A stretch of DNA of 64,000 nt from Chryseobacterium takakiae (GCF_900129385.1 NZ_FQVO01000011.1:92337-156336), one strand, 5' to 3'. Counted from the stretch's first letter, positions 33,432 to 42,629 are shown. The notes: generated by a model from the sequence alone, not told the origin. Numbers and translations are program-made.

Positions 33432-34643
33432 ATGAAAACTTTGCGAATATTTTTACTTACCCTGAGCGGACTTGTTTTTGGACAGAATATCCAGAGCATT
33501 CAGCTGTTTAATCCACAGACCAACGATGAAACGCCGGTTATCTATTTTAACCAGCAGTTGGTTTTGAGTTTTGATGACCTCACCAATGCCAGCGAAATTT
33601 ACAGATATACCATCAAACACTACAACAGAAACTGGGAAGACGACAATCTTTTCTTTACCGAATATGCTACAGGTACTTTAAATGCTTTGCTGGACAGGTT
33701 TCAGTATTCTTTCAATACGCTTCAGTCTTATACTCATTATAAGCTTATATTCCCGAATGATAAAATGCAGCTTAAAATTTCAGGGAATTATGAAATTATC
33801 GTTTACAAAAACTCAGCAGATCAGCCCTTATTCAAGCGAAGATTCTATCTTGTGGAAGATGCCGCAACACTGGCGGTAGGTGTTTCAAGATTTGCCGATG
33901 CCAGAAATCCCGAAGCCAATCAAAGAATCGAGGTGAAAGCGGTTTCCAAAGGTGGGGATCTTTCCTCCAATGTCAATTCAATGACGCTGAATGTTATGCA
34001 GAACAATAATCCTAACATGGCTGTAAATAATTTAAAGCCAAGCGCAACACTCGGAAATCAATTGTTATTTCAGCAGCTTTCTCTGGTTTTTCCCGGAAAT
34101 AATGAGTTTTATTATTTTGATAATAAAAACATGAATATGGCTGCAGATATGGTTCGCGCAACAGAAGTGAAAGATGGTGTCAATAACACGTTTCTTCATC
34201 CGGTGTGGGCTTTTCCGTTAAATTATCAATATCAGCCCGATGTTAATGGCGCGTGGTATTACAGAAGAAATGATCTGGGAAGGGAAAGAGATGCAGAAAG
34301 AGAAGCAGATTATTCCTGGGTGTATTTTTCCCTTGATTCGGATCCTGTAGATAAAGAAATTTACGTATTGGGAGGTTTCAATGATTTCAAGCCTGGTAAA
34401 GAAAACCTGATGCAATACGATTCGGAAAACAAAAAATATGTCGCCAGAATTTATCTTAAACAAGGTTTCTACAACTATATCCTCGCTACAAAAAATCCGG
34501 ACAGACGCCTTAATTTCGGGGAAGTCAACGGGAATTTCTGGCAAACGGAAAATCTCTATCAGGCATTTTTATACTATGCCCCTTTCGGAAGAAATTACGA
34601 TGGACTGATGGGATATGGCGAGTTCAGAACTCCGGTGAGGTAA
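33432..34643 (+). CDS. Type IX secretion system plug protein (DUF5103)
   Basis: 403 residues from the ATG at 33432. The open frame starts 33 codons earlier, but the signal peptide MKTLRIFLLTLSGLVFGQ begins here. Recognisable segments of the family are NPQTNDETPVIYFNQQLVLSFDDL (start of domain), IYRYTIKHYNRNW and DYSWVYFSLDSDP. The plug closes the SprA outer-membrane channel of the T9SS from the periplasmic side in published structures. It fits the T9SS-sorted proteins encoded at 21823 and 23285. Confidence 0.9.
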   Translation: MKTLRIFLLTLSGLVFGQNIQSIQLFNPQTNDETPVIYFNQQLVLSFDDLTNASEIYRYTIKHYNRNWEDDNLFFTEYATGTLNALLDRFQYSFNTLQSYTHYKLIFPNDKMQLKISGNYEIIVYKNSADQPLFKRRFYLVEDAATLAVGVSRFADARNPEANQRIEVKAVSKGGDLSSNVNSMTLNVMQNNNPNMAVNNLKPSATLGNQLLFQQLSLVFPGNNEFYYFDNKNMNMAADMVRATEVKDGVNNTFLHPVWAFPLNYQYQPDVNGAWYYRRNDLGRERDAEREADYSWVYFSLDSDPVDKEIYVLGGFNDFKPGKENLMQYDSENKKYVARIYLKQGFYNYILATKNPDRRLNFGEVNGNFWQTENLYQAFLYYAPFGRNYDGLMGYGEFRTPVR

Positions 34644-34742
34644 CTTGAAGTTTTCATAACTTTTAATTTTTCAACAGTAAATTATTTGCATCATAAACAA
34701 ACCTTTAAGGTTTCAAAAATCTTGAAGATAATTTTATAAACT

Positions 34743-34776
34743 AAAAAGAAAAACCTCACAGATGAAATCTGCAAGG
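34743..34776 (-). terminator. Terminator of the toxin-antitoxin operon
   Basis: Minus strand: CCTTGCAGAT and ATCTGTGAGG (two G-T pairs) around TTC, then a T-rich run. It ends 24 bases beyond the toxin stop. Confidence 0.6.
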
Positions 34777-34800
34777 CTTCATATAATAATAGTCTGGAAA

Positions 34801-35052
34801 TCAGTTTAATTTAAATATAGCGGTTACAAAAAGTGTTTCTTCATTCTCAAAAACGTAATGAATAGTGACAGGAAAGCCGTCCATTGAGCAGGTGTTAATC
34901 CCGTTACATCTTTCGTGATGCTGCGCTATACCATTGATGGTTGCTTTAAGGCCTTCCAGAAAGTCGATTCCTCTTTGTTTGTTTTCTGCACTAAAAACCC
35001 TCATAAGGAGCCTTATATCATTTTTTGCAATTGAAGAAAGAAGAATTTTCAT
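34801..35052 (-). CDS. RelE/ParE-family toxin
   Basis: 83 residues, the usual size: MKILLSSIAKNDIRLLMRVF, then VTIHYVFENEETLFVTAIFK, the closing strands of the ParE/RelE fold. Start ATG at 35052, directly after the antitoxin stop. Known relatives inhibit gyrase or cut mRNA on the ribosome; which applies here is not visible. Confidence 0.72.
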   Translation of the reverse strand: MKILLSSIAKNDIRLLMRVFSAENKQRGIDFLEGLKATINGIAQHHERCNGINTCSMDGFPVTIHYVFENEETLFVTAIFKLN

Positions 35053-35283
35053 TTAGGCACAATACTTTTTCAGCTCTGAAATATTTTCGTAAAAATCCAG
35101 TTTGGTAGAAGGATTTTCATTGTGAAACTGAATCCTGTACAGAATTTCATCCATATGAAACGGTGAAATCGCAGGAGTGTTCTTCTCTTCAAAGCTTTCC
35201 ATCATTTTTACAAAAGCTTCTAAAGCATCAGGACCGAAATTCTCAATTTTTCTTTTTAAAATTTCTGCAGTTGCACTCATCAT
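35053..35283 (-). CDS. Antitoxin partner of the ParE-like toxin
   Basis: 76 residues, acidic middle (MMESFEEKNTP) and a short basic N-terminal part. No clear DNA-binding motif is seen, but size, order (antitoxin first) and direct abutment to the toxin gene fit a type II module. The upstream gap 35284-35493 holds a run of seven G at about 35418 and the hemH terminator, nothing else of note. Confidence 0.65.
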   Translation of the reverse strand: MMSATAEILKRKIENFGPDALEAFVKMMESFEEKNTPAISPFHMDEILYRIQFHNENPSTKLDFYENISELKKYCA

Positions 35284-35462
35284 TTTTATTTTTAAAGGTT
35301 AATGAGGTTGTTTTGTTGGGGTAAAGGTAAGAAAAATATTTAAATTTAAATTATTTTGCTAAAAATTTTAGGGGTATTTAGGTATAAAATATAAAATATT
35401 TGATAATTGATTAGAATTTGGGGGGGTAATGGTATTTTTTACGAAATTAAATATCGAATGAT

Positions 35463-35488
35463 AAAAAAGCCTTCAAAAACTGAAGGCT
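35463..35488 (-). terminator. Terminator of hemH
   Basis: Minus strand GCCTTCA-GTTTT-TGAAGGC followed by six T, 6 bases after the hemH stop. Confidence 0.75.
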
Positions 35489-35493
35489 GATAT

Positions 35494-36540
35494 TTAAACT
35501 AAATAAAATTCATTGAGTTTTTCCTCACATAATGTTTTAACGACTTCAATCCACCGGTCTTCATCATTCAGGCAGGGGATATAATGGAAATTTTCTCCTC
35601 CGGCTTCTGTAAACTGATGTTTCCCTTCAACCGATATTTCCTCAAGTGTTTCCAGGCAGTCGGAAACAAAAGCAGGACAGACAACCGCAAGATTTTTAAT
35701 TCCTTTTTTAGGGATGGTTTCAAAGGTTTCATCCGTATAAGGCTCGATCCACTTATCTTTTCCAAGCCTGGACTGAAACGATACAATAACCTTTTCCTTC
35801 GGCAGATTCAGTTTTTCAATAACGGTTTCTGTAGTTTTAAAGCACTGATGACGATAGCAGAACTGATGACTCGGGTTATTCTCCCTTGTGCAGCAATCGT
35901 TGAGATTGCAGGTTTTGGTGGGATCTGTTTTAAAGATATGCCTTTCCGGAACCCCGTGATAAGAGAATTGCAGTGCGTCAAAATTTTTAGGAAGCTTCTC
36001 GCGAATGCTTTCGGCAAGGCAATTGATGTACATTTCACGGTTATAGAATGGTTGGATGTAATTGATTTTTATTCCCGGGAATTTCTGTTTCCTTACTTCT
36101 TCAGCTTTTTCAATAACGGTTTCTGTAGTACTCATTGCATACTGTGGATACAGCGGGAAAAGGACGATCTCGGTAACGCCCTTTTCAGCAAGAGCACGGA
36201 TTCCCGTTTCAATACTGGGTTCGGCATACCTCATCCCGATTTCTACAGGAACATCCACTTGTTTCTGTAATTTCTTACGAATTTTCTCGGTAATAACGAT
36301 TAAAGGGGATCCTTCATCCGTCCAGACGGTTTTATAGGCTTCTGCGGATTTCGGTGGACGTGTTTTCAGGATAATTCCCTGTACAAGAAGTGCACGGAAG
36401 ATCCATCTGTAGTCGATTACTTTTTCATCCATCAGGAATTCATCAAGATATTCCTTTACATCCTTTACATCCGTAGATTTTGGCGAACCGAGATTTACCA
36501 ATAAAATTCCTTTCTTTGAATTTGAGAATTCTTTCTCCAA
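35494..36540 (-). CDS. hemH: Ferrochelatase HemH
   Basis: Inserts ferrous iron into protoporphyrin IX, the last step of protoheme synthesis. 348 residues: GILLVNLGSPKSTDVKDVK at the N-terminus, active-site His in LQFSYHGVPERHIF (near 195), Cys-rich segment TCNLNDCCTRENN typical of Bacteroidota forms, and acidic metal-side residues near CPAFVSDCLETLEEI. The start codon is TTG at 36540: an in-frame TAA lies 9 bases upstream and no ATG is near, so TTG is the only sensible start. Confidence 0.94.
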   Translation of the reverse strand: MEKEFSNSKKGILLVNLGSPKSTDVKDVKEYLDEFLMDEKVIDYRWIFRALLVQGIILKTRPPKSAEAYKTVWTDEGSPLIVITEKIRKKLQKQVDVPVEIGMRYAEPSIETGIRALAEKGVTEIVLFPLYPQYAMSTTETVIEKAEEVRKQKFPGIKINYIQPFYNREMYINCLAESIREKLPKNFDALQFSYHGVPERHIFKTDPTKTCNLNDCCTRENNPSHQFCYRHQCFKTTETVIEKLNLPKEKVIVSFQSRLGKDKWIEPYTDETFETIPKKGIKNLAVVCPAFVSDCLETLEEISVEGKHQFTEAGGENFHYIPCLNDEDRWIEVVKTLCEEKLNEFYLV

Positions 36541-36581
36541 GTTTTTTTATTTAAAGTTTACAATCTTTCTGCGAAATTATA

Positions 36582-37460
36582 TTATCCGTTCACGGCTTCT
36601 ACATGTTCTACCAGATCGGGAACAAATTGTTTTAAGATATTTTCAATTCCGTTTTTCAGGGTAGCAGTAGAGCTTGGACAGCCGGAGCAAGCTCCCTGCA
36701 GGAGCATTTTTGCCGTTTTATTTTCCTGATCATATTCCATTAAGGATATTTTTCCTCCATCGTTTTCTACGGCAGGTGCCACATATTCATTAAGGATGTC
36801 AGAAATTTTCTGCTCGTCTTCCGTATAATCTCTGTTGATGATTTTTTCTACAGGATTTTCATGTTTCTGGGCTTCAATATTGGAAATTTCTCCTCCGTTC
36901 TGAAGATATTCTGCAATCAATGCACGCACTGTCATCATTACCTGATGCCACTCTACGGAATTGTCTCTTGTTACGGCAACAAAATTGTCCGAAATAAATA
37001 CTTCTTTGGCAAAATCGAATTCTTTAAAAATTGCCTGCGCCAAAGGAACACCGTCTGCAGTGTCTCTCGATTTCACTTCAACAAAGCCTTCCATGAGCAA
37101 TCTGTTGGAGACGAATTTCATCACATTAGGATTCGGGGTCATCTCAGCATAAATCTGGTAAAGCTCTTTTTTCTTCTGAAGATAAATTCTCGGATTGGCC
37201 AGAAGCTCGTCTTCAATTACATTTTTCAGACTTTCAGCAACATGTTCCCATGCTACCGTATCCTGTTTTGCAACTGCTACAAAATTAGCCGTAATAAAAA
37301 TTCTTTCCACAAACGGATAGTTGAAAAGCTCCTGTGCCATGGGAATTTCTGAAATGTCCGAATCTCTGTCCAGTTCCAGGGAACCGGGAATCAGGTTATA
37401 ATCCGCCACAAATTTCATCACTTTCGGGTTTTCAGTAGGCTCTATAAGTATAGTATGCAT
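36582..37460 (-). CDS. NifU family iron-sulphur scaffold with two Nfu N-terminal domains
   Basis: 292 residues from ATG at 37460 (MHTILIEPTENPK). Two similar N-terminal Nfu domains (about 1-90 and 102-195, both with NPKVMKF/NPNVMKF and VERIFITANFVAVAKQD/AKEVFISDNFVAVTRDN), then the catalytic NifU C-terminal domain with GACSGCPSSTATL, the CxxC that holds the cluster. It carries Fe-S clusters to target proteins. The gene upstream of it, on the opposite strand, is the carbonic anhydrase gene. Confidence 0.92.
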   Translation of the reverse strand: MHTILIEPTENPKVMKFVADYNLIPGSLELDRDSDISEIPMAQELFNYPFVERIFITANFVAVAKQDTVAWEHVAESLKNVIEDELLANPRIYLQKKKELYQIYAEMTPNPNVMKFVSNRLLMEGFVEVKSRDTADGVPLAQAIFKEFDFAKEVFISDNFVAVTRDNSVEWHQVMMTVRALIAEYLQNGGEISNIEAQKHENPVEKIINRDYTEDEQKISDILNEYVAPAVENDGGKISLMEYDQENKTAKMLLQGACSGCPSSTATLKNGIENILKQFVPDLVEHVEAVNG

Positions 37461-37606
37461 TTTTTCTTTAAATTTGAAATACAAAAATACGCAATTAGAA
37501 ATTAGAAGCGGGAGATAAGAAGTTAGATTTTTGCTATCGACGTGATTTAAAAATCATGAATGATAATCCTAATTTCAATCAATTACTACAAAATTTAAAA
37601 TTAAAT

Positions 37607-38143
37607 ATGGCACTGATCAAAGAACTTTTAGGGAAAGCACCGCAGATAGGAGAGAATACCTTTCTGGCAGAAACGGCCACCATCATCGGTGATGTTACCA
37701 TGGGACGGGATTGCAGTATATGGTATAATGCGGTAATCAGGGGAGATGTTCATTATATAAAGATGGGAAATAAAGTGAATGTTCAGGACAATGCGATGCT
37801 GCACTGTACCTATCAGAAACATCCTTTGAATATAGGGAATAATGTTTCTATCGGTCATAATGCCATTGTGCACGGTTGTACCATTAAAGATAATGTATTG
37901 ATTGGGATGGGAGCAATTGTTATGGACGATTGTCTTGTTGAGGAAAATTCTATTGTAGGCGCAGGTTCTGTTGTAACGCAGGGTACACACATCAAATCCG
38001 GTGAAGTCTGGGGCGGTGTTCCGGCCAGAAAAATTAAAGATATTAATTCCCAGCTGCTTGAAGGAGAGGTAAACAGAATTGCCGATAATTATGTGAAATA
38101 TTCTTCATGGTACAAAGAAAACGTAAAGCACGTGGAAGGATAA
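37607..38143 (+). CDS. Gamma-class carbonic anhydrase family protein
   Basis: 178 residues from the ATG at 37607; the frame extends 17 codons upstream but MALIKELLGKAPQIGENTF is the usual family start. Left-handed beta-helix hexapeptide repeats throughout (IIGDVTMG, VNVQDNAMLH, VSIGHNAIVHGC, VLIGMGAIVMDD) with His residues at the positions expected for the metal (MLHCTYQKH, IGHNAIVH). Such proteins are often called PaaY- or YrdA-like; carbonic anhydrase activity is not certain. Cytosolic trimer. Confidence 0.9.
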   Translation: MALIKELLGKAPQIGENTFLAETATIIGDVTMGRDCSIWYNAVIRGDVHYIKMGNKVNVQDNAMLHCTYQKHPLNIGNNVSIGHNAIVHGCTIKDNVLIGMGAIVMDDCLVEENSIVGAGSVVTQGTHIKSGEVWGGVPARKIKDINSQLLEGEVNRIADNYVKYSSWYKENVKHVEG

Positions 38144-38212
38144 TGGGCAATAGTGAATTGTGAAAGGTAAATTTATTTTGAATCAGCCATTCCAAATTTA
38201 AATTGTCATAAT

Positions 38213-38245
38213 AAAAAATCTTGCTGTGTAGAGCAAGATTTTTTT
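38213..38245. terminator. Bidirectional terminator between convergent genes
   Basis: AAATCTTGC and GCAAGATTT with an 8-base loop, with A run on one side and T run on the other, serving the anhydrase gene (+) and the lipoprotein gene (-). Confidence 0.75.
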
Positions 38246-38253
38246 ATAAATTG

Positions 38254-38682
38254 TTAAGAATTCACCAGTTCGGCTTTTCCGTTGACGCATTTTATTGATG
38301 AAGGCGGCATTACCATCATACAGTCGGAGACCGTAGAATATTTTTGGTTAAATGCTTTTACCTTTTCCGTATAATCATTGATTTTTGGTAAGATGGAAGT
38401 TTCCATTTTTTTAGGATAAGCTATATACAGCTGAGGTCCGCCACATCCTTTGGCTCCCATCGGTGCAAATGTCCACTCTGCAGCATTGGTGCATTTTTCT
38501 TTTGAAATTTCAGATTCTATAGAAGCTTTTAATTTATCCAGCTGAGCCTGATCATATTTTTGGCTGTTTTCATCAGCAGGTCTTTCCGAAATATCTTTAG
38601 GAAGACTGGCGTCCGTATTTTTTGTAGAAGAGCAGGAAGCCGCAAGAAGCATCGTACAAATGGCTAATACAGGGATTTTCAT
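38254..38682 (-). CDS. Small lipoprotein of unknown function
   Basis: 142 residues. Signal peptide II with lipobox LLAAS-C (lipidated Cys near 17), then a Ser/Asp/Lys-rich linker and a compact domain with four more Cys (KCTNAAEW, GAKGCGGPQLY, SDCMMVMPP, SIKCVNG) that may form two disulphides. Conserved in Chryseobacterium-type genomes as I recall; no function known. Confidence 0.78.
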   Translation of the reverse strand: MKIPVLAICTMLLAASCSSTKNTDASLPKDISERPADENSQKYDQAQLDKLKASIESEISKEKCTNAAEWTFAPMGAKGCGGPQLYIAYPKKMETSILPKINDYTEKVKAFNQKYSTVSDCMMVMPPSSIKCVNGKAELVNS

Positions 38683-38757
38683 AAGTTGTTTTTCTCTCGT
38701 TATGTTGAAGAATTTTCAAAAGTTATGCCAAGGTAAGGATTTACATTTCATTTTCCG

Positions 38758-38765
38758 TAATTTTG
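38758..38765 (+). promoter_or_regulatory. -7 promoter element of the Pif1-like helicase gene
   Basis: TAATTTTG, 6 bases before the ATG at 38772; transcription would start at or beside the start codon. Confidence 0.5.
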
Positions 38766-38771
38766 ACGGCG

Positions 38772-40901
38772 ATGAACAATCATTTTTTTGACTTAATAGA
38801 ACATACCAACCGAAGTGTATTTTTAACAGGAAAAGCGGGAACCGGAAAAACCACTTTTCTTAATGATTTTGTAAAACGAACCCGCAAAAAACATATTGTT
38901 GTTGCACCTACAGGAATTGCTGCGATCAACGCGGGCGGCGTTACTATTCATTCTATGTTTGGGCTTCCGCTGAGGACTTTTCTTCCGACAACTGAAAGAA
39001 TTGATACCAGTCTGGCAAATAATATTGCCGACCTGATGCCGCATTTCAAATACCGGAAAGATAAACTGAAACTTCTGCGGGAAGTAGAGATCATCATCAT
39101 TGATGAGGTTTCCATGCTTCGTGCCGATGTTCTGGATATGATGGATTTTTCCCTGCGGTTTATCCGGAGAAATAATCAGCGTTTCGGAGGAGTTCAAATG
39201 TTATTCATCGGAGATTTGTATCAGCTTCCGCCGGTGGTGAGAGATGAGCATATTTTAAAAATGTATTACCATTCTCCGTTTTTCTTCGACAGTCACGCCA
39301 TTAAGGAAATTCCTTTAATTACGATTGAGCTTACGAAAGTGTACCGGCAGTCTGATGAAAATTTTCTTGCCATCCTGAATGCCATCCGGGACGGCGATGT
39401 GGCCAATATTGATTTTGAACATCTAAATGAAAGATACGATCCTGATTTTGACATGGGCGGCGAGCCGTATGTTTACCTATGTTCTCATAATAAAATGGCA
39501 GATGATATCAATCAGGAAAAGCTGGATGAACTAAAGGTCAGTTCTAAAACTTACGAGGCCAAACTTTTCGGAGAGTTCAAGGAAAACCAGTTCCCGAATG
39601 AGCAGTTTTTAGATTTAAAAATAGGCGCCCAGATTATGTTTATCCGTAATGATATTTCCGGAGAGAAGAAATATTTTAACGGAAAACTTGGTGAAATTTC
39701 CGCACTGGAAGAAAATGAAATCAAGGTAATTCTTGACGGCAGCGAAAGAGAAATTACGGTAAAAAGGGAAGTCTGGGAACAGAAGAAATATTTCCTTGAT
39801 ACCGATAAAAATATCAAGGAAGAAGTGTTGGGAAGTTTTGAACAATTTCCGATAAAACTCGCCTGGGCAGTTACCATCCATAAAAGCCAGGGGCTTACTT
39901 TCGACAGAGTGATTATTGATGCAGGGAAAAGTTTCACGGCAGGGCAGGTGTATGTAGCGCTATCCCGTTGTCGAACACTGGAAGGTATTGTTTTAAAATC
40001 AAGAATTACCCCGGAGGTCATTTTTAAAGATAACAGAATTCTTCACTTTCACAGCGATACGGTAGCCAATGATAAGGTTGAAACTATTTTAAATAATGAA
40101 AAGTATGATTACAGTATCAGAAAGGTTCTTCGTACGGTAGATTCCCAATGGTTGCTGAAAGAGGTGGAAGAATGGAATAATTTATCCATTGTTACGAAAA
40201 GTCTTGATCATCTTAAAACAAAACAATTGTATAATCAGCTAAAACCTGAAATTGTAAACCTCGGTAAAATATTTGAAAAACTGGAAAGAGTCATTTCCCA
40301 GAAGGTTAATAATTTTATCGAACAGAAAGAAGAATGGTCTGAAATTGAAAATAAAACCAAAGGTGCGGTTAATTTCTTTTTTACAGAAATCAGGGATAAA
40401 GTTTTCAGTCCGCTGAAGGATTTCTATGCTGAAATTAAAGGAACGAAAGGTTTAAAACAATACAACGAAGAATTCAGAAACTGGCTGGAGGATATTGAAG
40501 AATATTTAAACAGTTTGAAAGAAATTCATCTGTTGGAAACGAAACTTCTGGATGAAAAAAATAATCAGGAAGTAAGCATGAAAATTGCCAAAGTACCGTC
40601 CCAGGTTCTCACCTTTCAGTTGTTTGAACAGGGGAAAACCATTTCAGAGATTGCTTTAGAAAGAGGATTGGTAAAAGAAACGGTAATCGGGCATCTGGCG
40701 AAATTTGCAGAGCAGGGATTGCTGGATATTTCAAGGGTGATTACTTCGGATAAAATCAAAGCTTTTGAAGACTTATTTAAATCTGAACCTAAAGAAACTT
40801 TAACGGAATGGAAAAATGCATTGCCAAGCCATTTTGAATTTAATGAAATCCGGATTTTAATTAATCATTTTAATTACCTGAAAGAAAAAGGAAAGATCTA
40901 A
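38772..40901 (+). CDS. Pif1/Dda-like helicase with C-terminal HTH
   Basis: 709 residues from the ATG at 38772 (a TTG three codons up lies inside the promoter). Superfamily 1B helicase: Walker A LTGKAGTGKTTFL near 20-32, motif Ia VAPTGIAAINAGG, Walker B IIIDEVSMLRADV, motif III GDLYQLPPVV and late motif TIHKSQGLTFDRV followed by YVALSRCR. Residues about 590-690 carry an HTH-like helix pair (TISEIALERGLVKETVIGHL) as in RecQ-linked HTH_40 domains. Probably unwinds DNA at replication barriers or during repair. Confidence 0.9.
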   Translation: MNNHFFDLIEHTNRSVFLTGKAGTGKTTFLNDFVKRTRKKHIVVAPTGIAAINAGGVTIHSMFGLPLRTFLPTTERIDTSLANNIADLMPHFKYRKDKLKLLREVEIIIIDEVSMLRADVLDMMDFSLRFIRRNNQRFGGVQMLFIGDLYQLPPVVRDEHILKMYYHSPFFFDSHAIKEIPLITIELTKVYRQSDENFLAILNAIRDGDVANIDFEHLNERYDPDFDMGGEPYVYLCSHNKMADDINQEKLDELKVSSKTYEAKLFGEFKENQFPNEQFLDLKIGAQIMFIRNDISGEKKYFNGKLGEISALEENEIKVILDGSEREITVKREVWEQKKYFLDTDKNIKEEVLGSFEQFPIKLAWAVTIHKSQGLTFDRVIIDAGKSFTAGQVYVALSRCRTLEGIVLKSRITPEVIFKDNRILHFHSDTVANDKVETILNNEKYDYSIRKVLRTVDSQWLLKEVEEWNNLSIVTKSLDHLKTKQLYNQLKPEIVNLGKIFEKLERVISQKVNNFIEQKEEWSEIENKTKGAVNFFFTEIRDKVFSPLKDFYAEIKGTKGLKQYNEEFRNWLEDIEEYLNSLKEIHLLETKLLDEKNNQEVSMKIAKVPSQVLTFQLFEQGKTISEIALERGLVKETVIGHLAKFAEQGLLDISRVITSDKIKAFEDLFKSEPKETLTEWKNALPSHFEFNEIRILINHFNYLKEKGKI

Positions 40902-40913
40902 TTATTTTAAAAA

Positions 40914-40921
40914 TAATTTTG
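40914..40921 (+). promoter_or_regulatory. -7 promoter element for 40949
   Basis: TAATTTTG, 27 bases before the ATG at 40949. Confidence 0.45.
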
Positions 40922-40948
40922 TATTTTTAACAGTAAATACTATTTATC

Positions 40949-41320
40949 ATGAAATATTTATTTACTTTTTTCTTTTTATTGTTTTTGAATTCTGATAAAA
41001 AAGAGGATTTAAATTATAATCTTTTAATTGGATCCTGGTATCAGGACTCTTTTGCAAATACCACTGCCACCGGAGTTTTTACATTTGAAAAGGACAGTAC
41101 TGCCACATTGGAAATGAAAGATGGTAAAACGAAAGCGATGATCGGAGGAATGACAGGACCTTATAAGATTGAAAAATCCAAGAAAATCCTCAAAATAACA
41201 ATGGTAGGAAAGCAAAAAACCTTTGAAATTCATGAGCTTACTGATGATATACTTGTTATGCAGAATCAGGAAAAAGGAAAATCCAAACAGACTTACAAGC
41301 GTTATAAGAATGGAAAATAA
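40949..41320 (+). CDS. Small lipocalin-like protein
   Basis: 123 residues. Hydrophobic N-terminus (FTFFFLLFL) without a lipobox Cys, then GSWYQDS and alternating strands (GVFTFEKDSTATLEMKDG, KKILKITMVG) that resemble the lipocalin-like domains of Bacteroidota secreted proteins. Function unknown. A terminator follows. Confidence 0.68.
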   Translation: MKYLFTFFFLLFLNSDKKEDLNYNLLIGSWYQDSFANTTATGVFTFEKDSTATLEMKDGKTKAMIGGMTGPYKIEKSKKILKITMVGKQKTFEIHELTDDILVMQNQEKGKSKQTYKRYKNGK

Positions 41321-41329
41321 TTAAATATT

Positions 41330-41362
41330 AAGGCTGGTTAACCAATTCCAGCCTTCTTATTA
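41330..41362 (+). terminator. Terminator after the lipocalin-like gene
   Basis: AAGGCTGG and CCAGCCTT with a 10-base loop followed by a moderately T-rich stretch. The rest of 41363-41577 shows no gene or repeat that I can support. Confidence 0.5.
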
Positions 41363-41577
41363 TTTATTGAGCAAATCCTGATTAACATGAGCCTATAATT
41401 TTATGGTACCGCTGACATCTTTTTACAATAAAGATTGATGTAGGATAAATTAAGAATATTAAATTTCCAATAGCTTTTCCCTGAATTCACCGATCAGTCT
41501 TATCAATTACAAAAAGTAACTAATGCAAAATATTAGTTTTAAATTTGCTTGGTTTTTAGAGCCTAAAATTTAAAATT

Positions 41578-42582
41578 ATGCAAAACTTCGAAATATCCGT
41601 GCTGGATCTTGCTCCGGTAAAACAGGAAAAGACCATTCACGATACCTTTCAGGATAGTTTGTCTTTGGCAAATCATGCTGAAAATTTATATTATAAAAGA
41701 TTCTGGCTTGCGGAACACCACAATATGGAAAGCATCGCCAGTTCGGCTACTTCTGTTCTGATCGGCTTTATTGCCAACGGAACCAAAAAAATCAGGGTAG
41801 GATCAGGAGGAATCATGCTTCCGAACCACAGCTCCCTGGTCATCGCCGAACAGTTCGGAACCCTGGAATCTCTTTTTCCGGGAAGAATTGATCTGGGACT
41901 GGGTAGAGCTCCCGGAACCGACGGCTTAACAGCGCAGGCGTTAGGAAGAAATCCGGCCATTATCAATCAGCAGTTCCCAAGACAGATCCTGGAGTTACAG
42001 AAATATTTCTCTAAAGAAAATTCTGAAGCATTGGTACGGGCCATTCCGGGAGAAGGTCTTGATATTCCTTTGTATATTCTGGGTTCGAGTACGGATAGTG
42101 CTTTTTTAGCGGCAGAACTCGGACTTCCTTATGCGTTTGCCGGGCATTTTGCTCCGGAACAGATGGAAATGGCTTTCAATATTTACAGACAGAATTTCGA
42201 ACCATCAGAATATTGTGACCAACCTTATATTATTGCCTGTATCAATGGGGTAGCTGCAGAAACTTCCGAAGAAGCCCACAAAATTTCCACCACTTTATTC
42301 CAGGCTTTTATTAATATCATCCGAAACGACAGAAAGCCTTTTGCTCCGCCGGTTGATGATATGGATAACATCTGGTCACCGATGGAAAAAACAATGGTTT
42401 TACAGAAACTGCGCTATACGCTCATAGGTGATCAGGCTGAAATTGAAGAACAGCTTAAAAGCTTCCAGGAGAAATTTAATGTTAATGAACTGATGATTAA
42501 TTCTCATATTTATGACCATCAGAAAAGATTAGATTCTTATTCGATTTTCAGAAAAGCTAAAGACGCTATATTAAAAATATAA
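41578..42582 (+). CDS. LLM-class flavin-dependent oxidoreductase (luciferase-like)
   Basis: 334 residues. Bacterial-luciferase-like TIM barrel using reduced flavin: SVLDLAPVKQEKT at the N-terminus, RFWLAEHHNMESIASSATSV near 42-60, GSGGIMLPNHSSLVIAEQFG, GRIDLGLGRAPGTD and LGSSTDSAFLAAELGLPYAF. The order fits the MsnO8/YhbW-type subgroup. Substrate unknown. Single gene with a 5' gap of over 250 bases. Confidence 0.9.
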   Translation: MQNFEISVLDLAPVKQEKTIHDTFQDSLSLANHAENLYYKRFWLAEHHNMESIASSATSVLIGFIANGTKKIRVGSGGIMLPNHSSLVIAEQFGTLESLFPGRIDLGLGRAPGTDGLTAQALGRNPAIINQQFPRQILELQKYFSKENSEALVRAIPGEGLDIPLYILGSSTDSAFLAAELGLPYAFAGHFAPEQMEMAFNIYRQNFEPSEYCDQPYIIACINGVAAETSEEAHKISTTLFQAFINIIRNDRKPFAPPVDDMDNIWSPMEKTMVLQKLRYTLIGDQAEIEEQLKSFQEKFNVNELMINSHIYDHQKRLDSYSIFRKAKDAILKI

Positions 42583-42598
42583 CAAACCCTTATCATAA

Positions 42599-42629
42599 TT
42601 GGGAGATGCTTATTTTATGAGTATCTTTG
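42599..42629 (+). promoter_or_regulatory. Promoter of ribB
   Basis: TTG at 42599-42601 and TATCTTTG at 42622-42629, spacer 20 bases, 18 bases before the ATG at 42648. No FMN riboswitch-like structure fits in this short leader. Confidence 0.55.

Noticed and set aside
35584..36270. Plus-strand open frame of 228 codons opposite hemH
   Set aside because: It is antisense to a clear ferrochelatase, rich in Phe, Arg and Cys as expected of a reverse-frame shadow, and has no family.
36861..37352. Plus-strand open frame of 163 codons opposite the nfu gene
   Set aside because: Antisense shadow of a conserved gene; composition is not protein-like.
39551..40021. Minus-strand open frame of 156 codons inside the Pif1-like helicase gene
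   Set aside because: Overlaps conserved helicase motifs on the other strand and shows no family or promoter.
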